Under the pieces are notes generated by a model that was not told where the DNA came from, made no database searches, and saw only the letters and a list, made by a program, of their open reading frames with translations. Below are positions 7,444 to 16,918 of a DNA stretch of 64,000 bases, piece by piece (the stretch's first letter is position 1; every line of letters starts with the position of its first letter). The DNA is from CAIXSC01 sp046349935 (GTDB lineage Bacteria > Planctomycetota > Planctomycetia > Pirellulales > Pirellulaceae). The stretch is from the NCBI GenBank assembly GCA_046349935.1, contig JAXMBK010000015.1, positions 1 to 64,000 of the forward strand. Direction: 5' to 3'. The position numbers and the translations under genes were made by a program.

Positions 7444-9336
7444 ATGTCGCGTCAGCCTTTACCGTCTCCGCTTGCACGTCGCATCGCCTGGCTGTCGCTC
7501 GGCCTGTTGCTGGCGAGCACAGGCTGCCGCGATCCAGGGGCGACCTCCTCGGGCGCCGCGTCCAATTCGCCTTCGAGCCGGTCTAGCGCCGAGACGCCGA
7601 TCATTGCACGCCCGGCGCCGCGCGACGGCGATTACGTCGGGAGCGACGCCTGTCGAGAGTGTCACGCCGAGGTGTCGCAGCGCTACGCGGCTCATCCCAT
7701 GGCTCGCTCGCTGACCCCGGTCTCAGTGGCGCCGACCGACCCCGTCGCGTTCCAACGCAGCGATGGGCGAACGTATCGCGTGGAATCGCGCGCCGGGCGC
7801 ATGGTGCACATCGAGTCGCATGGCGGGGGCGGCGGTGCAGCCCCGTACGAACAGGTTGAACCCGTCGATTGGGCGATCGGCTCGGGACGCCGCGGCCGGT
7901 CGTATTGCCTGGATCGCGATGGCTGGTTGTTCATGTCGCCTCTGTCGTGGTACTCCGGCCAAAAGAAGTGGGATTTATCCCCCGAGTACGATCCGCTTCG
8001 CCACCCGCGGTTCGAGCGGCCGACCAACGACCGCTGCTTGCAATGCCATGCCGGACGGTTGAACTACGCCGACGAGCCGACGAATGAGCTGCAACAACGC
8101 TACGGCCGACCGCCGATCGCCGAAGCAATGATCAGTTGCGAACGGTGCCACGGACCGGGCGGACGACATGTCGCATGGCGGCGCGCGAAGGGAGGCGACG
8201 CGACCCAGGATCCGATCGTGCAACCAAGTCGGCTGGATGCGCGGCGCGCAGACGACGTTTGCAATCAGTGTCACCTCACCGGCGCAGCGCAGGTGCTGCG
8301 GTACGGTCGACGACACGCCGACTTCCGACCGGGCGACTTGGTCGGCGATGTCTGGGTGACGTTCTTGAGCGGCGAGGGATTGGGACGCGCGGGGATGACG
8401 AAAGCCGTGAGTCACGTCGAACAGATGCATGCGAGCCGGTGCTTTCAGGGGAGCGGCGGGAAGCTGGGGTGCACCTCGTGCCACGATCCGCATGAGGCGC
8501 CGGAAGAAGCGTCGCGCACGACCTACTTTGACGATCGTTGCAGGAAATGCCATGCCGACGACCGCGATTGCTCGGTCGATGCGGCGGCCCGCTCGCAAGC
8601 TCCGGCCCGCGGTTCGTGCATCGCGTGCCACATGCCGCGGCTGCAAGCGCACGATGTTCCCCATACGACGCAGACCGATCATCGAGTGCCGCGGCAAGCG
8701 GCGGGTAGCCAGGCGGAGGGTAGCGAGCCGACAGACGGCGAGTCGAGCGGTGGAAGCGATCTGGCGGCTTGGCAAATCTTTGAGCGGCTGGAATCGCGTC
8801 TGCCGGAATGGGAAGAACAGCGCGCCCGCGGACTCATCGAGGGGCAGGCGGCGGAACAACAGCGAGACCGCCGGTTGGCGGAGCGCGCGGCCCCGCGGTT
8901 GCGGGAGACGGTCGCGAGAGCGCCGGACGACGTCGAGTCGCTGGATGTGCTCGCGGTTTGCGAGCTGCTCTTGGAGCGGCCCGACGAGGCGGTGCGGTTG
9001 TGGGGCGAGGCGTTGAAGCACGACCCGCGGCGGCAATCGGCGTTGCAGTCGCTGTTGTTGTATTGGATGAATCGTGGGGAAACGACGCGGGCGGCAGGGT
9101 ACGCCGAGCGGCTGGTGACGGTGAATCCCTGGGTCGCCGACGCTCAAGGTCGCTATTCCCTGCTGTTGGCTCGGTTGGGACGGATGGACGAGGCGGTCGC
9201 CGCCGCCGAACGAGCTCGCCAGCTCAACCCGTCGGCGCCGCCTGCGACCAAGTGGCTGGCCGAACTCTATCGTCGGACGGGCAAAACTGCGGAGGCGGAG
9301 CAGTTGGAGCGGGGGGCCGCGCGCGCGACGCCCTAG
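7444..9336 (+). CDS. Heptahaem cytochrome c lipoprotein with C-terminal TPR
   Basis: A 630-residue exported lipoprotein. The start at 7444 opens a signal ending in a lipobox LLLASTGC, Cys 28. Seven CxxCH haem-attachment motifs are visible: CRECH (70), CLQCH (198), CERCH (232), CNQCH (273), CTSCH (343), CRKCH (366) and CIACH (392). The spacing resembles cytochrome c554-type multihaem proteins. The C-terminal 150 residues carry at least two TPR-like repeats (ESLDVLAVCELLLERPDEAV; YSLLLARLGRMDEAVAAAER), probably for docking to partners. It would sit on a membrane facing the periplasm or outside and carry electrons. It heads the run of envelope genes to 13557. No terminal-oxidase or nitrite-reductase active-site lysine motif is recognised, so the substrate is open. 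Confidence 0.88.
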   Translation: MSRQPLPSPLARRIAWLSLGLLLASTGCRDPGATSSGAASNSPSSRSSAETPIIARPAPRDGDYVGSDACRECHAEVSQRYAAHPMARSLTPVSVAPTDPVAFQRSDGRTYRVESRAGRMVHIESHGGGGGAAPYEQVEPVDWAIGSGRRGRSYCLDRDGWLFMSPLSWYSGQKKWDLSPEYDPLRHPRFERPTNDRCLQCHAGRLNYADEPTNELQQRYGRPPIAEAMISCERCHGPGGRHVAWRRAKGGDATQDPIVQPSRLDARRADDVCNQCHLTGAAQVLRYGRRHADFRPGDLVGDVWVTFLSGEGLGRAGMTKAVSHVEQMHASRCFQGSGGKLGCTSCHDPHEAPEEASRTTYFDDRCRKCHADDRDCSVDAAARSQAPARGSCIACHMPRLQAHDVPHTTQTDHRVPRQAAGSQAEGSEPTDGESSGGSDLAAWQIFERLESRLPEWEEQRARGLIEGQAAEQQRDRRLAERAAPRLRETVARAPDDVESLDVLAVCELLLERPDEAVRLWGEALKHDPRRQSALQSLLLYWMNRGETTRAAGYAERLVTVNPWVADAQGRYSLLLARLGRMDEAVAAAERARQLNPSAPPATKWLAELYRRTGKTAEAEQLERGAARATP

Positions 9337-9437
9337 CAGGCGTCGATCCCAGCAGCGGGCCGTTCGCGAGGTCTACTCACTGTCGCGGTCGGCGGAGTAA
9401 ACTAGTGACCTTTTCATGAGCGGCGGGTGTAAGGAAC

Positions 9438-10790
9438 GTGAAGTTGACGAAGGCGGAGTCAGAACCACGGGAGACGACGACGGAGGCGGAGAAGCTGCGC
9501 ACTACGGCAGGCGCAGTCGCTCCCGTTGAATCGGCGACTCCTTCTTCCTCCGCGCGTCGCGCGGCATTCTGGGCGAGCCGCCTGTTGCTGGTCGCCGTGT
9601 TGGGAAGCGGCGCCGTCTACGGGGCGTTGTGGTGGCAGGACCGTCCGTTGCGACAGGCGGAAGCGGCCTTTCGCGCCGGCGACTTTGCCCGTACGGCGGC
9701 GCTCGCCAATTTCTATCTCGCCACGCACGACGGCGACGTTCGCGCACAGGTGCTGAAGGCCCGAGCGCTCGTGGAAATGGGGCAAGCCGACGAGGCGCTG
9801 ACGATCTTTGAAACGACCAGCGCGGCCGACTTCGACGAACTGCACGCTTGGACCAAAGCTTTGCTGATCAATCAACAATGGACGCGCGCGCTCCCGATGC
9901 TTGTTCGTCTCCAGGCGCTGCAACCCAAGAACGCCGACGTGCTGCACGAGATTACGACTTGCCGCATCCGACTGGGACTCCTTGCCGAAGCGCTCGACAC
10001 GGCCAAGCAGTTGGCGGAACTTCCCGGTCAGGAAGCCCGCGGGCTCGTCTTGCAAGCGGCCGTTCAAAACGACTTGGGGGACTACAAGGCGACGCTCGAA
10101 TGCTACGACCGCATGTTCAGTTACTCGCCCGATGCCCTCGGACTGCAACTGCCGCCGGAAGAAGTGTTCTGCCAGCACGGACTCGTGCTGATCAATGCCG
10201 GTCGACCGTCCGAGGCGGTGACGTCGCTGCAGCGTAGTCTGGCGCTCAAGCCCGACCCGGTTGCTCAAATCGGCCTGGGAAAGGCGTATAGCCAGTTAGG
10301 GCAGATCGATGCGGCGATCGAGTCGTGGAAGCAAACGCTGAAGATCGACCCGCAGAATGGCGCAGCGCGTGAGTCGCTGGCGAACGCGTCGTTGCAAAAG
10401 CGGGACTTCAAGGCGGCCCGCGAGTGGCTCGAACCACTGCAGAATCGGCCTGAGATGCCAAGCAGCACGGCTTATCTGTTTCAGCGCGTCTGGACCCTGT
10501 CGGGCGACAAAGAAGCCGGCCAATTGTGGGAGAAGCGGGCGGAGAAGATTCGCGAGCGCGAAGAGTTGGCGTCGAAGATCGATGAAACGCTGTTGCGAGC
10601 GCCATACGCATTTTGGACGAGCATCGTCCGGGTGCATCAGTTTGCGGCAGCCGGCAATTGGAAGCAGGCCGAGGACATGTTGCGCGAGCTGCCGCTGGAG
10701 AATGTCGAAGATCCCTTCATTGCCAAGTTGAAACAGGCGATTCGCGATCGCTCGGAATTGCCGCCGCTCTCGGAACTGCCGATCCAATGA
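9438..10790 (+). CDS. Membrane-anchored TPR protein
   Basis: A 450-residue protein. The GTG start at 9438 has AAGGA only 2 bases before it, an unusually tight spacing, but no better start is visible. A Glu/Thr-rich cytoplasmic tail (1-45) precedes one transmembrane helix (about 47-67, LLLVAVLGSGAVYGALWW). TPR repeats follow through the rest, for example AQIGLGKAYSQLGQIDAAIESWKQTLKIDP. It is a scaffold on the periplasmic face of the inner membrane. Its stop overlaps the next ATG as ATGA, so translation is coupled to the FG-GAP/ASPIC lipoprotein. It belongs with the multihaem cytochrome gene 101 bases upstream. Confidence 0.85.
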   Translation: MKLTKAESEPRETTTEAEKLRTTAGAVAPVESATPSSSARRAAFWASRLLLVAVLGSGAVYGALWWQDRPLRQAEAAFRAGDFARTAALANFYLATHDGDVRAQVLKARALVEMGQADEALTIFETTSAADFDELHAWTKALLINQQWTRALPMLVRLQALQPKNADVLHEITTCRIRLGLLAEALDTAKQLAELPGQEARGLVLQAAVQNDLGDYKATLECYDRMFSYSPDALGLQLPPEEVFCQHGLVLINAGRPSEAVTSLQRSLALKPDPVAQIGLGKAYSQLGQIDAAIESWKQTLKIDPQNGAARESLANASLQKRDFKAAREWLEPLQNRPEMPSSTAYLFQRVWTLSGDKEAGQLWEKRAEKIREREELASKIDETLLRAPYAFWTSIVRVHQFAAAGNWKQAEDMLRELPLENVEDPFIAKLKQAIRDRSELPPLSELPIQ

Positions 10791-12703
10791 ACGCGTCGCC
10801 TGCCCTCCCTGACCTGCGAGTTGCGCGCGACGCGACGCTGCGGTTCGCCATCGCTTTGGTGCTGGTCGTCGCCGGTTGTCAAAGTGAACAGCGCGATGCC
10901 GCGACGAAGCCGGCGGCGCCCGCTGCGCCAACGCAGACAGCGACGTCGACGACGGCCGACAGGGCGACGACGAAAGAGAACTCGCAGTCGCCTTTGCCGC
11001 CGGCCCTCCCGCCCGCGACCGGACCTGCGTGGTTCGCCGATCTCAGCGAGCAAACCGAAATCGACTTTCGGCACGTTTCGGGCAATTCGGCGCAGCGTCC
11101 TTTCCCAGCTGCGAACGGCAGCGGCGTGGCGACGTTCGATTACGACTTGGACGGACGCTACGACGCCTTCTTCTGCACCGGCACGTCGTTTCCGCTCGAC
11201 GCCGCGCGCACTTCCCCCGTCAACCGGCTCTATCGAAATCAGGGCGGCTGGCACTTTCAGGACGTCACCGCGGCGACTCGCTTGGGACACAACGGATTTA
11301 GCGCCGGCGTCGCCGTCGGCGACTTTGACGACGACGGCTTTCCTGACGTGTTCGTGAGCTGTTTTGGGCCCGACTTGCTGTATCGCAACCAAGGGGACGG
11401 AACGTTCGAGCGCGTGGAAGAAACAGCCGGCGTCGCCGACCCGCTGTGGGGCACAAGCGCCGCATTCTTCGACTACGACGGCGACGGGTTGTTGGACCTG
11501 TATGTGTGCAATTACGCCGTTTGGACTTGGGAGAAGAATCCGTATTGCGGCGATCCGGTGCGCAAGATCCGCATGCATTGCGGGCCGCGGTCCGTTCCGC
11601 CGGAGCCGGATCGACTGTATCACAACGAAGGCGACGGGACGTTCCGCGAAGTGCTGAAGGAAGTGGGGCTGGGGGCGCGTCAATGTCGCGGCCAAGGCGT
11701 CGTCGCGGCTGATACGAACGGCGACGGCCGCATTGACCTTTATGTGGGCAACGACCTGCAGCCCAATTTTCTGTTCTTAGGAGCGGAGGGAGGCAAGTTT
11801 CATGATGCGACCGAATCGTCGGGGGCGGCCTATGACGGCGCCGGCGCGGTGCAAGCCAGCATGGGGGTCGACATGGCCGACGTCAATCGCGATGGTCGAC
11901 CTGAGATTTTCACGACTAACTTTCAGCTCGAATCCAACACGCTGTACGACAATTTGGGGGAAGACTTCTTTCTCGACGCGACCGGCCGCTACGGACTCGT
12001 CGCAGACAGCTTGGTCCACGTCGGCTGGGGAACCCTGTTCGTCGACTTCGACCTCGACGGATGGCTCGACCTGTTCATCACCAACGGTCATGTCGACGAG
12101 AATCGACACGAGATCGGCGAAAACGCTCCGTATGAACAGCCAGCCCTGCTGTATCGCCATGATGGTTCGCGGTATCAATTAGCGAGTCACGAGGGGGGAA
12201 CCTACTTCCGGCGACCGCACTGCGGACGCGGGTTGGCGGCCTGCGACTTGGACAACGACGGCGACATGGATCTTGTGGTGACTCACCAAGATGCTCGTCC
12301 TGGTCTGTTACGCAACGAGCGAATCGCCGTTCCACACCGCGCCGACGAGTCTGCGCCGCCTGACGCGCGGCCGCCCGCGGCCTCGATCACCCTGAAGTTG
12401 GTCGGCGTGCGCAGCAATCGCGACGCGGTCGGCGCGGCGCTGTCGCTGAAGTCGTCGTTCGGCGAGTCGTATTCGCAAGTCAAAGGGGGCGGCAGCTACT
12501 TGTCGGCGTCCGACTTGCGCCAGGTGCTCGCCGTGCCGCACGACGCCGCCCGCGCAGGCGAGTCGCCAAAGCTGGAACTCACGATCCGCTGGCCGTCGGG
12601 GACGGCGTCGGCGGTTCCCGATCTTCAACCTGGCCAACGTTGGCTGGTTCTCGAGCCTGCGTCGCCCGACGAACCGGTCGTCCTTCATCCTCTGCCGGAG
12701 TAG
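10787..12703 (+). CDS. CRTAC1-family FG-GAP/ASPIC lipoprotein (first copy)
   Basis: A 638-residue protein. Its ATG lies inside the ATGA overlap with the TPR gene. The signal ends in VLVVAGC, a lipobox. An Ala/Thr linker leads to repeated Asp-rich FG-GAP/VCBS blades (FDYDLDGRYDAFF, VGDFDDDGFPDVFVSCFG, FDYDGDGLLDLYVCNYA, DTNGDGRIDLYVGNDLQP, VDFDLDGWLDLFITNGH, CDLDNDGDMDLVVTH). Each blade has a calcium-binding DxDxDG loop. The C-terminus is an ASPIC/UnbV domain (GAALSLKSSFGESYSQVKGG). It should be a calcium-dependent beta-propeller on the cell surface. Proteins of this class are adhesive or scaffolding; no enzyme is established. The partner copy at 15053 implies a paired role. Confidence 0.9.
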   Translation: MNASPALPDLRVARDATLRFAIALVLVVAGCQSEQRDAATKPAAPAAPTQTATSTTADRATTKENSQSPLPPALPPATGPAWFADLSEQTEIDFRHVSGNSAQRPFPAANGSGVATFDYDLDGRYDAFFCTGTSFPLDAARTSPVNRLYRNQGGWHFQDVTAATRLGHNGFSAGVAVGDFDDDGFPDVFVSCFGPDLLYRNQGDGTFERVEETAGVADPLWGTSAAFFDYDGDGLLDLYVCNYAVWTWEKNPYCGDPVRKIRMHCGPRSVPPEPDRLYHNEGDGTFREVLKEVGLGARQCRGQGVVAADTNGDGRIDLYVGNDLQPNFLFLGAEGGKFHDATESSGAAYDGAGAVQASMGVDMADVNRDGRPEIFTTNFQLESNTLYDNLGEDFFLDATGRYGLVADSLVHVGWGTLFVDFDLDGWLDLFITNGHVDENRHEIGENAPYEQPALLYRHDGSRYQLASHEGGTYFRRPHCGRGLAACDLDNDGDMDLVVTHQDARPGLLRNERIAVPHRADESAPPDARPPAASITLKLVGVRSNRDAVGAALSLKSSFGESYSQVKGGGSYLSASDLRQVLAVPHDAARAGESPKLELTIRWPSGTASAVPDLQPGQRWLVLEPASPDEPVVLHPLPE

Positions 12704-12708
12704 CGTCC

Positions 12709-13557
12709 ATGACTGATTCACCTGCCAACGAGTCTGCCGCCGCGGCGGCGGAAGCGCCCAAATTGCGATTGGGACGAGTTCTGGGAGTGGTCTTGCCGCT
12801 GGGGGCGGTGATCGCAGGGGCGTTTTGGTTCTGGGGCTACTACGACGGGGCGAACAAGATTCGCGAGTGGATGCTGCCCGAGCGGGTGACGGCGACGGGG
12901 CAGGTCTACTTTGGCGACGAGCCGCTGAGCGGCGGGGAAGTGTATACGGAACCCACGACGCCCGGATTGGCGGGGGCGGCCGGATACCTCGACCAAGAGG
13001 GCAAGTTCACCTTCAAGATGGATATCAAGGGAGACTTGCGGGAAGCGATCTTCGTCGGCGAACACAAAGTCATCGTGCGCAAGACTGATCCGAAGTCGCA
13101 GGGGGGAGCTCGAGCACCCGATCTTCTGACTCCCAATGAGTTTGCGGATTTTTCCACTACGCCGCTCACAATCTCGGTCGCCCCTTCGCCGGCGACCAAC
13201 CATTTTGAATTGCGAGTTCCCAAGCCGTCGGGTGCGACCACGGGCGGGGAGGCCGGCCCGTCGAGCGGCGGCCCCACGGCAGAGGGAGGCCGGCCCGCAC
13301 CGCCGACGCCCGCCGAGGCGGCTCAAGCGCTGCTGACCAAGCACGACCAAGACGGCGACGGAAAGCTCTCGCCGGAGGAAGCCCGAGCGGTGGCGGGAAG
13401 CGTGGGGACGGGGTTGCAGTCCGCAGACGCCAACCAGGACGGGGGGATCGATGTGGACGAAATTGCCCAGATCATCGGCGAACTGGAACGGTCGAATGCG
13501 TTGTTTCGAGCCAAGGGCATTCCATCCGCCCCAGGCAAAGCCCCCTCCGGTGAGTGA
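12709..13557 (+). CDS. Membrane-anchored protein with transthyretin-like domain and C-terminal EF-hands
   Basis: A 282-residue protein starting 5 bases after the previous stop. One transmembrane helix lies near 22-44 (LGVVLPLGAVIAGAFWFWGYY). A planctomycete carboxypeptidase-regulatory-like domain follows (VTATGQVYFGDEPLSGGEVYTEP), then a Gly/Pro-rich linker and a pair of EF-hand loops, DQDGDGKLSPEE and DANQDGGIDVDE, at about 211-260. The first EF loop is canonical. The second has Gly at the sixth position and keeps the final Glu. Export places the EF-hands outside the cytoplasm, where calcium is plentiful, so a structural role is more likely than signalling. It is the last gene of the first half of the cluster; a promoter begins downstream. 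Confidence 0.82.
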   Translation: MTDSPANESAAAAAEAPKLRLGRVLGVVLPLGAVIAGAFWFWGYYDGANKIREWMLPERVTATGQVYFGDEPLSGGEVYTEPTTPGLAGAAGYLDQEGKFTFKMDIKGDLREAIFVGEHKVIVRKTDPKSQGGARAPDLLTPNEFADFSTTPLTISVAPSPATNHFELRVPKPSGATTGGEAGPSSGGPTAEGGRPAPPTPAEAAQALLTKHDQDGDGKLSPEEARAVAGSVGTGLQSADANQDGGIDVDEIAQIIGELERSNALFRAKGIPSAPGKAPSGE

Positions 13558-13630
13558 CCCGTTGCGGCGGGGGTCTTAAACAACCTGAGTCACGCCAACG
13601 ACTTTGGCGTCCGATATAAGTCACTATTCG

Positions 13631-13659
13631 TTGACAGTCTGGGTAAATCAGGCTATAAG
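13631..13659 (+). promoter_or_regulatory. Consensus sigma-70-type promoter for the DUF1559 gene
   Basis: TTGACA at 13631-13636, exactly 17 bases, then TATAAG at 13654-13659. This is the closest match to a housekeeping promoter seen in the window. It predicts an mRNA start near 13667 and a leader of about 270 bases before the ATG at 13935. The leader repeats the word ttcgtac three times (from 13800, 13841 and 13865). The gap of 377 bases between genes holds nothing else that I can support. Confidence 0.75.
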
Positions 13660-13934
13660 CAAGGGCGCAATAAGAGGCCCTTAGGTCGGCATCGTAGCGG
13701 CGATCGCCCATCAAGCTTCGAGGCAACTTTTCCCAATCGCGCGGCAATCGCACTCGGCAGTCGCACGTGCCGGACGGTGCTTCGCATTCAGCGAGCTCGG
13801 TTCGTACTTTCGTTTTCAACAGACTCAAGAGACTCCGGTTCGTACCCAGCGTTTGGTCAGCATTCGTACGAGCCTCAGGGAATCTTGGTTCGAAGGCGTT
13901 CTATTTCGTTCCATTTTTCAGAGGAGGCAGTCAC

Positions 13935-15017
13935 ATGTCTTGGAAGGCGTCTCCACGCCGAAGCCAAGGGTTCACCTTGGTGGAATTGCTGGTAGTCATT
14001 GCGATTATCGGCATCTTGGTTGCGCTGCTGCTGCCGGCCGTCCAATCGGCCCGCGAAGCGGCTCGACGCACCCAGTGCACGAACAACATGAAGCAGATCG
14101 TGTTGGGCATGCACAACTATCACGACACGCACGGCGCGTTCCCGATTTCGATCGGATGGGGACAGTCGGCGGGCGGCACGTACACGGGCTATTCCGACAA
14201 GGTCGGCTTGATGCCTTACGTGGAACGACGCGCGGAGTATGAGATCTTCACGTCGAACAACGTCACCGTGCCCGACGCCAATCCGGGACCGAACGGCGGC
14301 GTCTACCATGCCACGTGGTGGGGCGGCAATCCGCAGTCGTTCAGCGGCAAGTTGCCGGTGTTCAACTGCCCGTCGAACCCCAACGACCTGTACAGCGGTC
14401 GCGGCAACTTCACCTACGCGATCAACAACGGCACGTCGCACCAGCCGTCGCACACCGCGTCGAACCAAGTGAAGGCCCGCGAAGGCATTCACAACGGCAT
14501 CGCGTCGTACACCTACTCGTGGGACGACCCGGGTTGGAACGACCCGCCGACCCGCATGGCGTCGGTCCAAGACGGAACCTCGAACACCGCGGCCTACTCG
14601 GAGTTCGTGGTGCAAGATCCAAACGTTACCAACGGCGCCACCACCAAGAAGGCGCAGATCCGCGCTCAAGTGTGGAACTGGGCCGATGGCACGTCGACCG
14701 CGGAAGTTCGCCAAGCCTGCTTGGCCCAAACGGGCCTCAGCGGTCGACCGGACATGCGCGGCGGCGCGTGGTCGTGGTCGTTCGTCGGCAACGGCGGCAC
14801 CTACAGCCACACCATGATGCCGAACGAAAAGAGCTGCCACTCGCACGAAGGCGACTGGCGCGGCTCGAACGTTCTCGCGGCCACCAGCGAACACCCGGGC
14901 GGCGTCAACGTCGGCATGACCGACGGCGCTGTGCGGTTCGTCGCTCAAACGGTCGCTCCGGACGTGTGGTGGGGCATGGGCACCCGCAACGGCGGCGAAA
15001 ACATCACGCTGCCGTAG
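13935..15017 (+). CDS. DUF1559 prepilin-like protein (first copy)
   Basis: A 360-residue protein. The start at 13935 has GAGGAGG 7 bases upstream, the strongest ribosome-binding site in this region. A short basic leader is followed by the type IV prepilin/pseudopilin processing and methylation motif GFTLVELLVVIAIIGILVAL, then the N-terminal helix continuing to AAREAARRTQCTNNMKQI. The DUF1559 body follows, ending with the family's HPGGVNVGMTDGAVRFV signature. Prepilin peptidase should cut after the Gly of QGF and methylate the Phe. These proteins are expanded in planctomycetes and are thought to form envelope fibres or pseudopili. It has its own promoter and sits between two FG-GAP/ASPIC genes. 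Confidence 0.92.
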   Translation: MSWKASPRRSQGFTLVELLVVIAIIGILVALLLPAVQSAREAARRTQCTNNMKQIVLGMHNYHDTHGAFPISIGWGQSAGGTYTGYSDKVGLMPYVERRAEYEIFTSNNVTVPDANPGPNGGVYHATWWGGNPQSFSGKLPVFNCPSNPNDLYSGRGNFTYAINNGTSHQPSHTASNQVKAREGIHNGIASYTYSWDDPGWNDPPTRMASVQDGTSNTAAYSEFVVQDPNVTNGATTKKAQIRAQVWNWADGTSTAEVRQACLAQTGLSGRPDMRGGAWSWSFVGNGGTYSHTMMPNEKSCHSHEGDWRGSNVLAATSEHPGGVNVGMTDGAVRFVAQTVAPDVWWGMGTRNGGENITLP

Positions 15018-15052
15018 GTTCGCCGCGCAACGTTTGACACACTCGTGTCCGC

Positions 15053-16918
15053 ATGAAACTCACAGCCGCTCTCGTTTTCTTCGGCCAGCTCGCCATGGCG
15101 TTGCTGATCCTGGGAAGCGGGAGCGGCTGTAATTCTGCGCCGACGGAGGAAGCTTCCGTCCAGGAGCCCGCGGCGCCCTCGGTCGAGTCGCCGTTGAAGC
15201 GCTCCGCGGCTGCTCGCGAGTCCGACGCGCCCCCCGCCCCGCCGATTACGCCCGTATTCCGCGAAGTCGCCGCCGCCTCCGGCATCGACTTCACGCATTT
15301 CAGCGATCCCGTGCCGGGCCGTTTTTTCCTCCCCGAGGTGATGGGTTCCGGCGTCGCCTGGATCGACTACGACGGCGACGGCCGACTGGACCTGTTCTTC
15401 GGCAACGGCTGCCAGTTGGAACCGCAAGCGTCGCCGGCGGCGATGCACACCAGTCGCCTCTATCGCAACCTGGGCCGCGGACGCTTTGCCGACGCGACCA
15501 TGACCTCCCAGGGTTGCGATCGCCGCTTTGCCCAAGGTTGCGCCGTCGGCGACTATGACGCGGACGGCTTTCCCGACCTGTACATCGCCTGCTTCGGTCC
15601 CGACGCACTGCTGCACAATAACGGCGACGGAACGTTCACGCGCGTCGCCGACAGCGGCGGGGCGAGCGACGATGACTGGAGCAGCAGCGCGGCATGGTTC
15701 GACGCCGACGACGACGGCGACCTCGATCTGTACGTCGTCAACTATCTCGACGTCACGCTCGCCAACAAGAAGATCTGCTACTACGAAAAGCGTCCTGGCT
15801 ACTGCGGTCCCGGCGAATACCATGCGGTCCCAGACCGACTGTGGATCAATGAAGGCGACGGGACGTTCGTCGATCGGCTCACGGAGTTGGGGATGAGCGT
15901 CCCGAACGGCAAGGGGCTCGCCATCACCATCGTCGATCTCGATCTGGATGCTCGTCCTGAAGTCTACATCGCCAACGATATGGACTCGAATCTGCTGTTC
16001 ACGCGCGGCGACGCGCCGCTCGCCGGCAAACCGGCCGACGGCCTCCCGCGTCGCTGGGCAGAAGTAGGCACGGCCGCGGGCTGCGCCGTCAGCGGCATGG
16101 GACTGAACGAGGCCAGCATGGGCATCTCTTGCGCCGACTTCGACGGCGACGGACTGCCCGACCTGTACCTGACCCACTATTTCAACGCGAAGAACACCTT
16201 CTATCGCAACTTGGGAGGACTGAGCTTCCAGGACGATAGTTTTCGCACTCGAGTTGCTGCGACCAGCTTTCAATCGCTGGGGTTTGGAACCGTGCCGCTG
16301 GATTTCGACCGCGACGGCCAATGCGATTTGTTTCTCGCCAACGGCCATGTGCTGGGACCGGAGATTCCTCCGTATGAGATGGAACCGCAGTTGCTTTGGA
16401 ACGAGCGGGCCGCGCGGTTTCACGATGTGACGAACGTCGCCGGCGACTATTTCCGCCAGAAGTGGCTTGGACGTTCGGCCGCCGGCGCCGACTATGACCA
16501 GGACGGCGATCTCGACATCGTCGTTTCGCATCTACTCCGCCCAGCCGCGTTATTGCGCAACGACACGCAGACCGACCGCCATTACTTGGGGTTTGACCTG
16601 CGAACGCTCAACCGGGTTCCGCCGACGGGCGCTCGAGTCGTGCTGCACCTCGGCGATCGCGAGCAGACATTGTTGTACCAGGCTGGCGGCAGCTACCTCG
16701 CCAGCCCCGACTCGCGGTTGCTGGCGGGACTTCGCGATGCAGCCGGCCCCGTGCGCGTCACCGTGTACTGGCCCTCGGGATTGAAACAGGAGCTGCCTGA
16801 ATTGGCGCTTGATCGCTATTGGACCCTCTACGAAGGCGCAGCGCCGCAACTCGTACTGAACGCGGCCGAGTCGGACCAGTCGCCCGACGACGTCTCGCAA
16901 CCGACGGGAGGTTCCTGA
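15053..16918 (+). CDS. CRTAC1-family FG-GAP/ASPIC lipoprotein (second copy)
   Basis: A 621-residue protein starting 35 bases after the DUF1559 stop, with no strong ribosome-binding site. The signal ends in LGSGSGC, a probable lipobox. The architecture matches the copy at 10787: VFREVAAASGIDFTHFSDP, then Asp-rich FG-GAP blades (WIDYDGDGRLDLFFGNG, VGDYDADGFPDLYIACFG, DADDDGDLDLYVVNYLD, CADFDGDGLPDLYLTHY, LDFDRDGQCDLFLANGH, ADYDQDGDLDIVVSHL) and a C-terminal ASPIC/UnbV domain (GARVVLHLGDREQTLLYQAGG). It is a predicted calcium-binding surface beta-propeller. Its stop overlaps the next start by one base (TGATG). Clear family resemblance to the first copy at moderate divergence suggests an old duplication. 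Confidence 0.9.
   Translation: MKLTAALVFFGQLAMALLILGSGSGCNSAPTEEASVQEPAAPSVESPLKRSAAARESDAPPAPPITPVFREVAAASGIDFTHFSDPVPGRFFLPEVMGSGVAWIDYDGDGRLDLFFGNGCQLEPQASPAAMHTSRLYRNLGRGRFADATMTSQGCDRRFAQGCAVGDYDADGFPDLYIACFGPDALLHNNGDGTFTRVADSGGASDDDWSSSAAWFDADDDGDLDLYVVNYLDVTLANKKICYYEKRPGYCGPGEYHAVPDRLWINEGDGTFVDRLTELGMSVPNGKGLAITIVDLDLDARPEVYIANDMDSNLLFTRGDAPLAGKPADGLPRRWAEVGTAAGCAVSGMGLNEASMGISCADFDGDGLPDLYLTHYFNAKNTFYRNLGGLSFQDDSFRTRVAATSFQSLGFGTVPLDFDRDGQCDLFLANGHVLGPEIPPYEMEPQLLWNERAARFHDVTNVAGDYFRQKWLGRSAAGADYDQDGDLDIVVSHLLRPAALLRNDTQTDRHYLGFDLRTLNRVPPTGARVVLHLGDREQTLLYQAGGSYLASPDSRLLAGLRDAAGPVRVTVYWPSGLKQELPELALDRYWTLYEGAAPQLVLNAAESDQSPDDVSQPTGGS

Noticed and set aside
14945..16531. 528-residue minus-strand open frame opposite the second FG-GAP gene
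   Set aside because: Mirror of the Asp-rich repeats; Val/Ala-rich with no recognisable fold.
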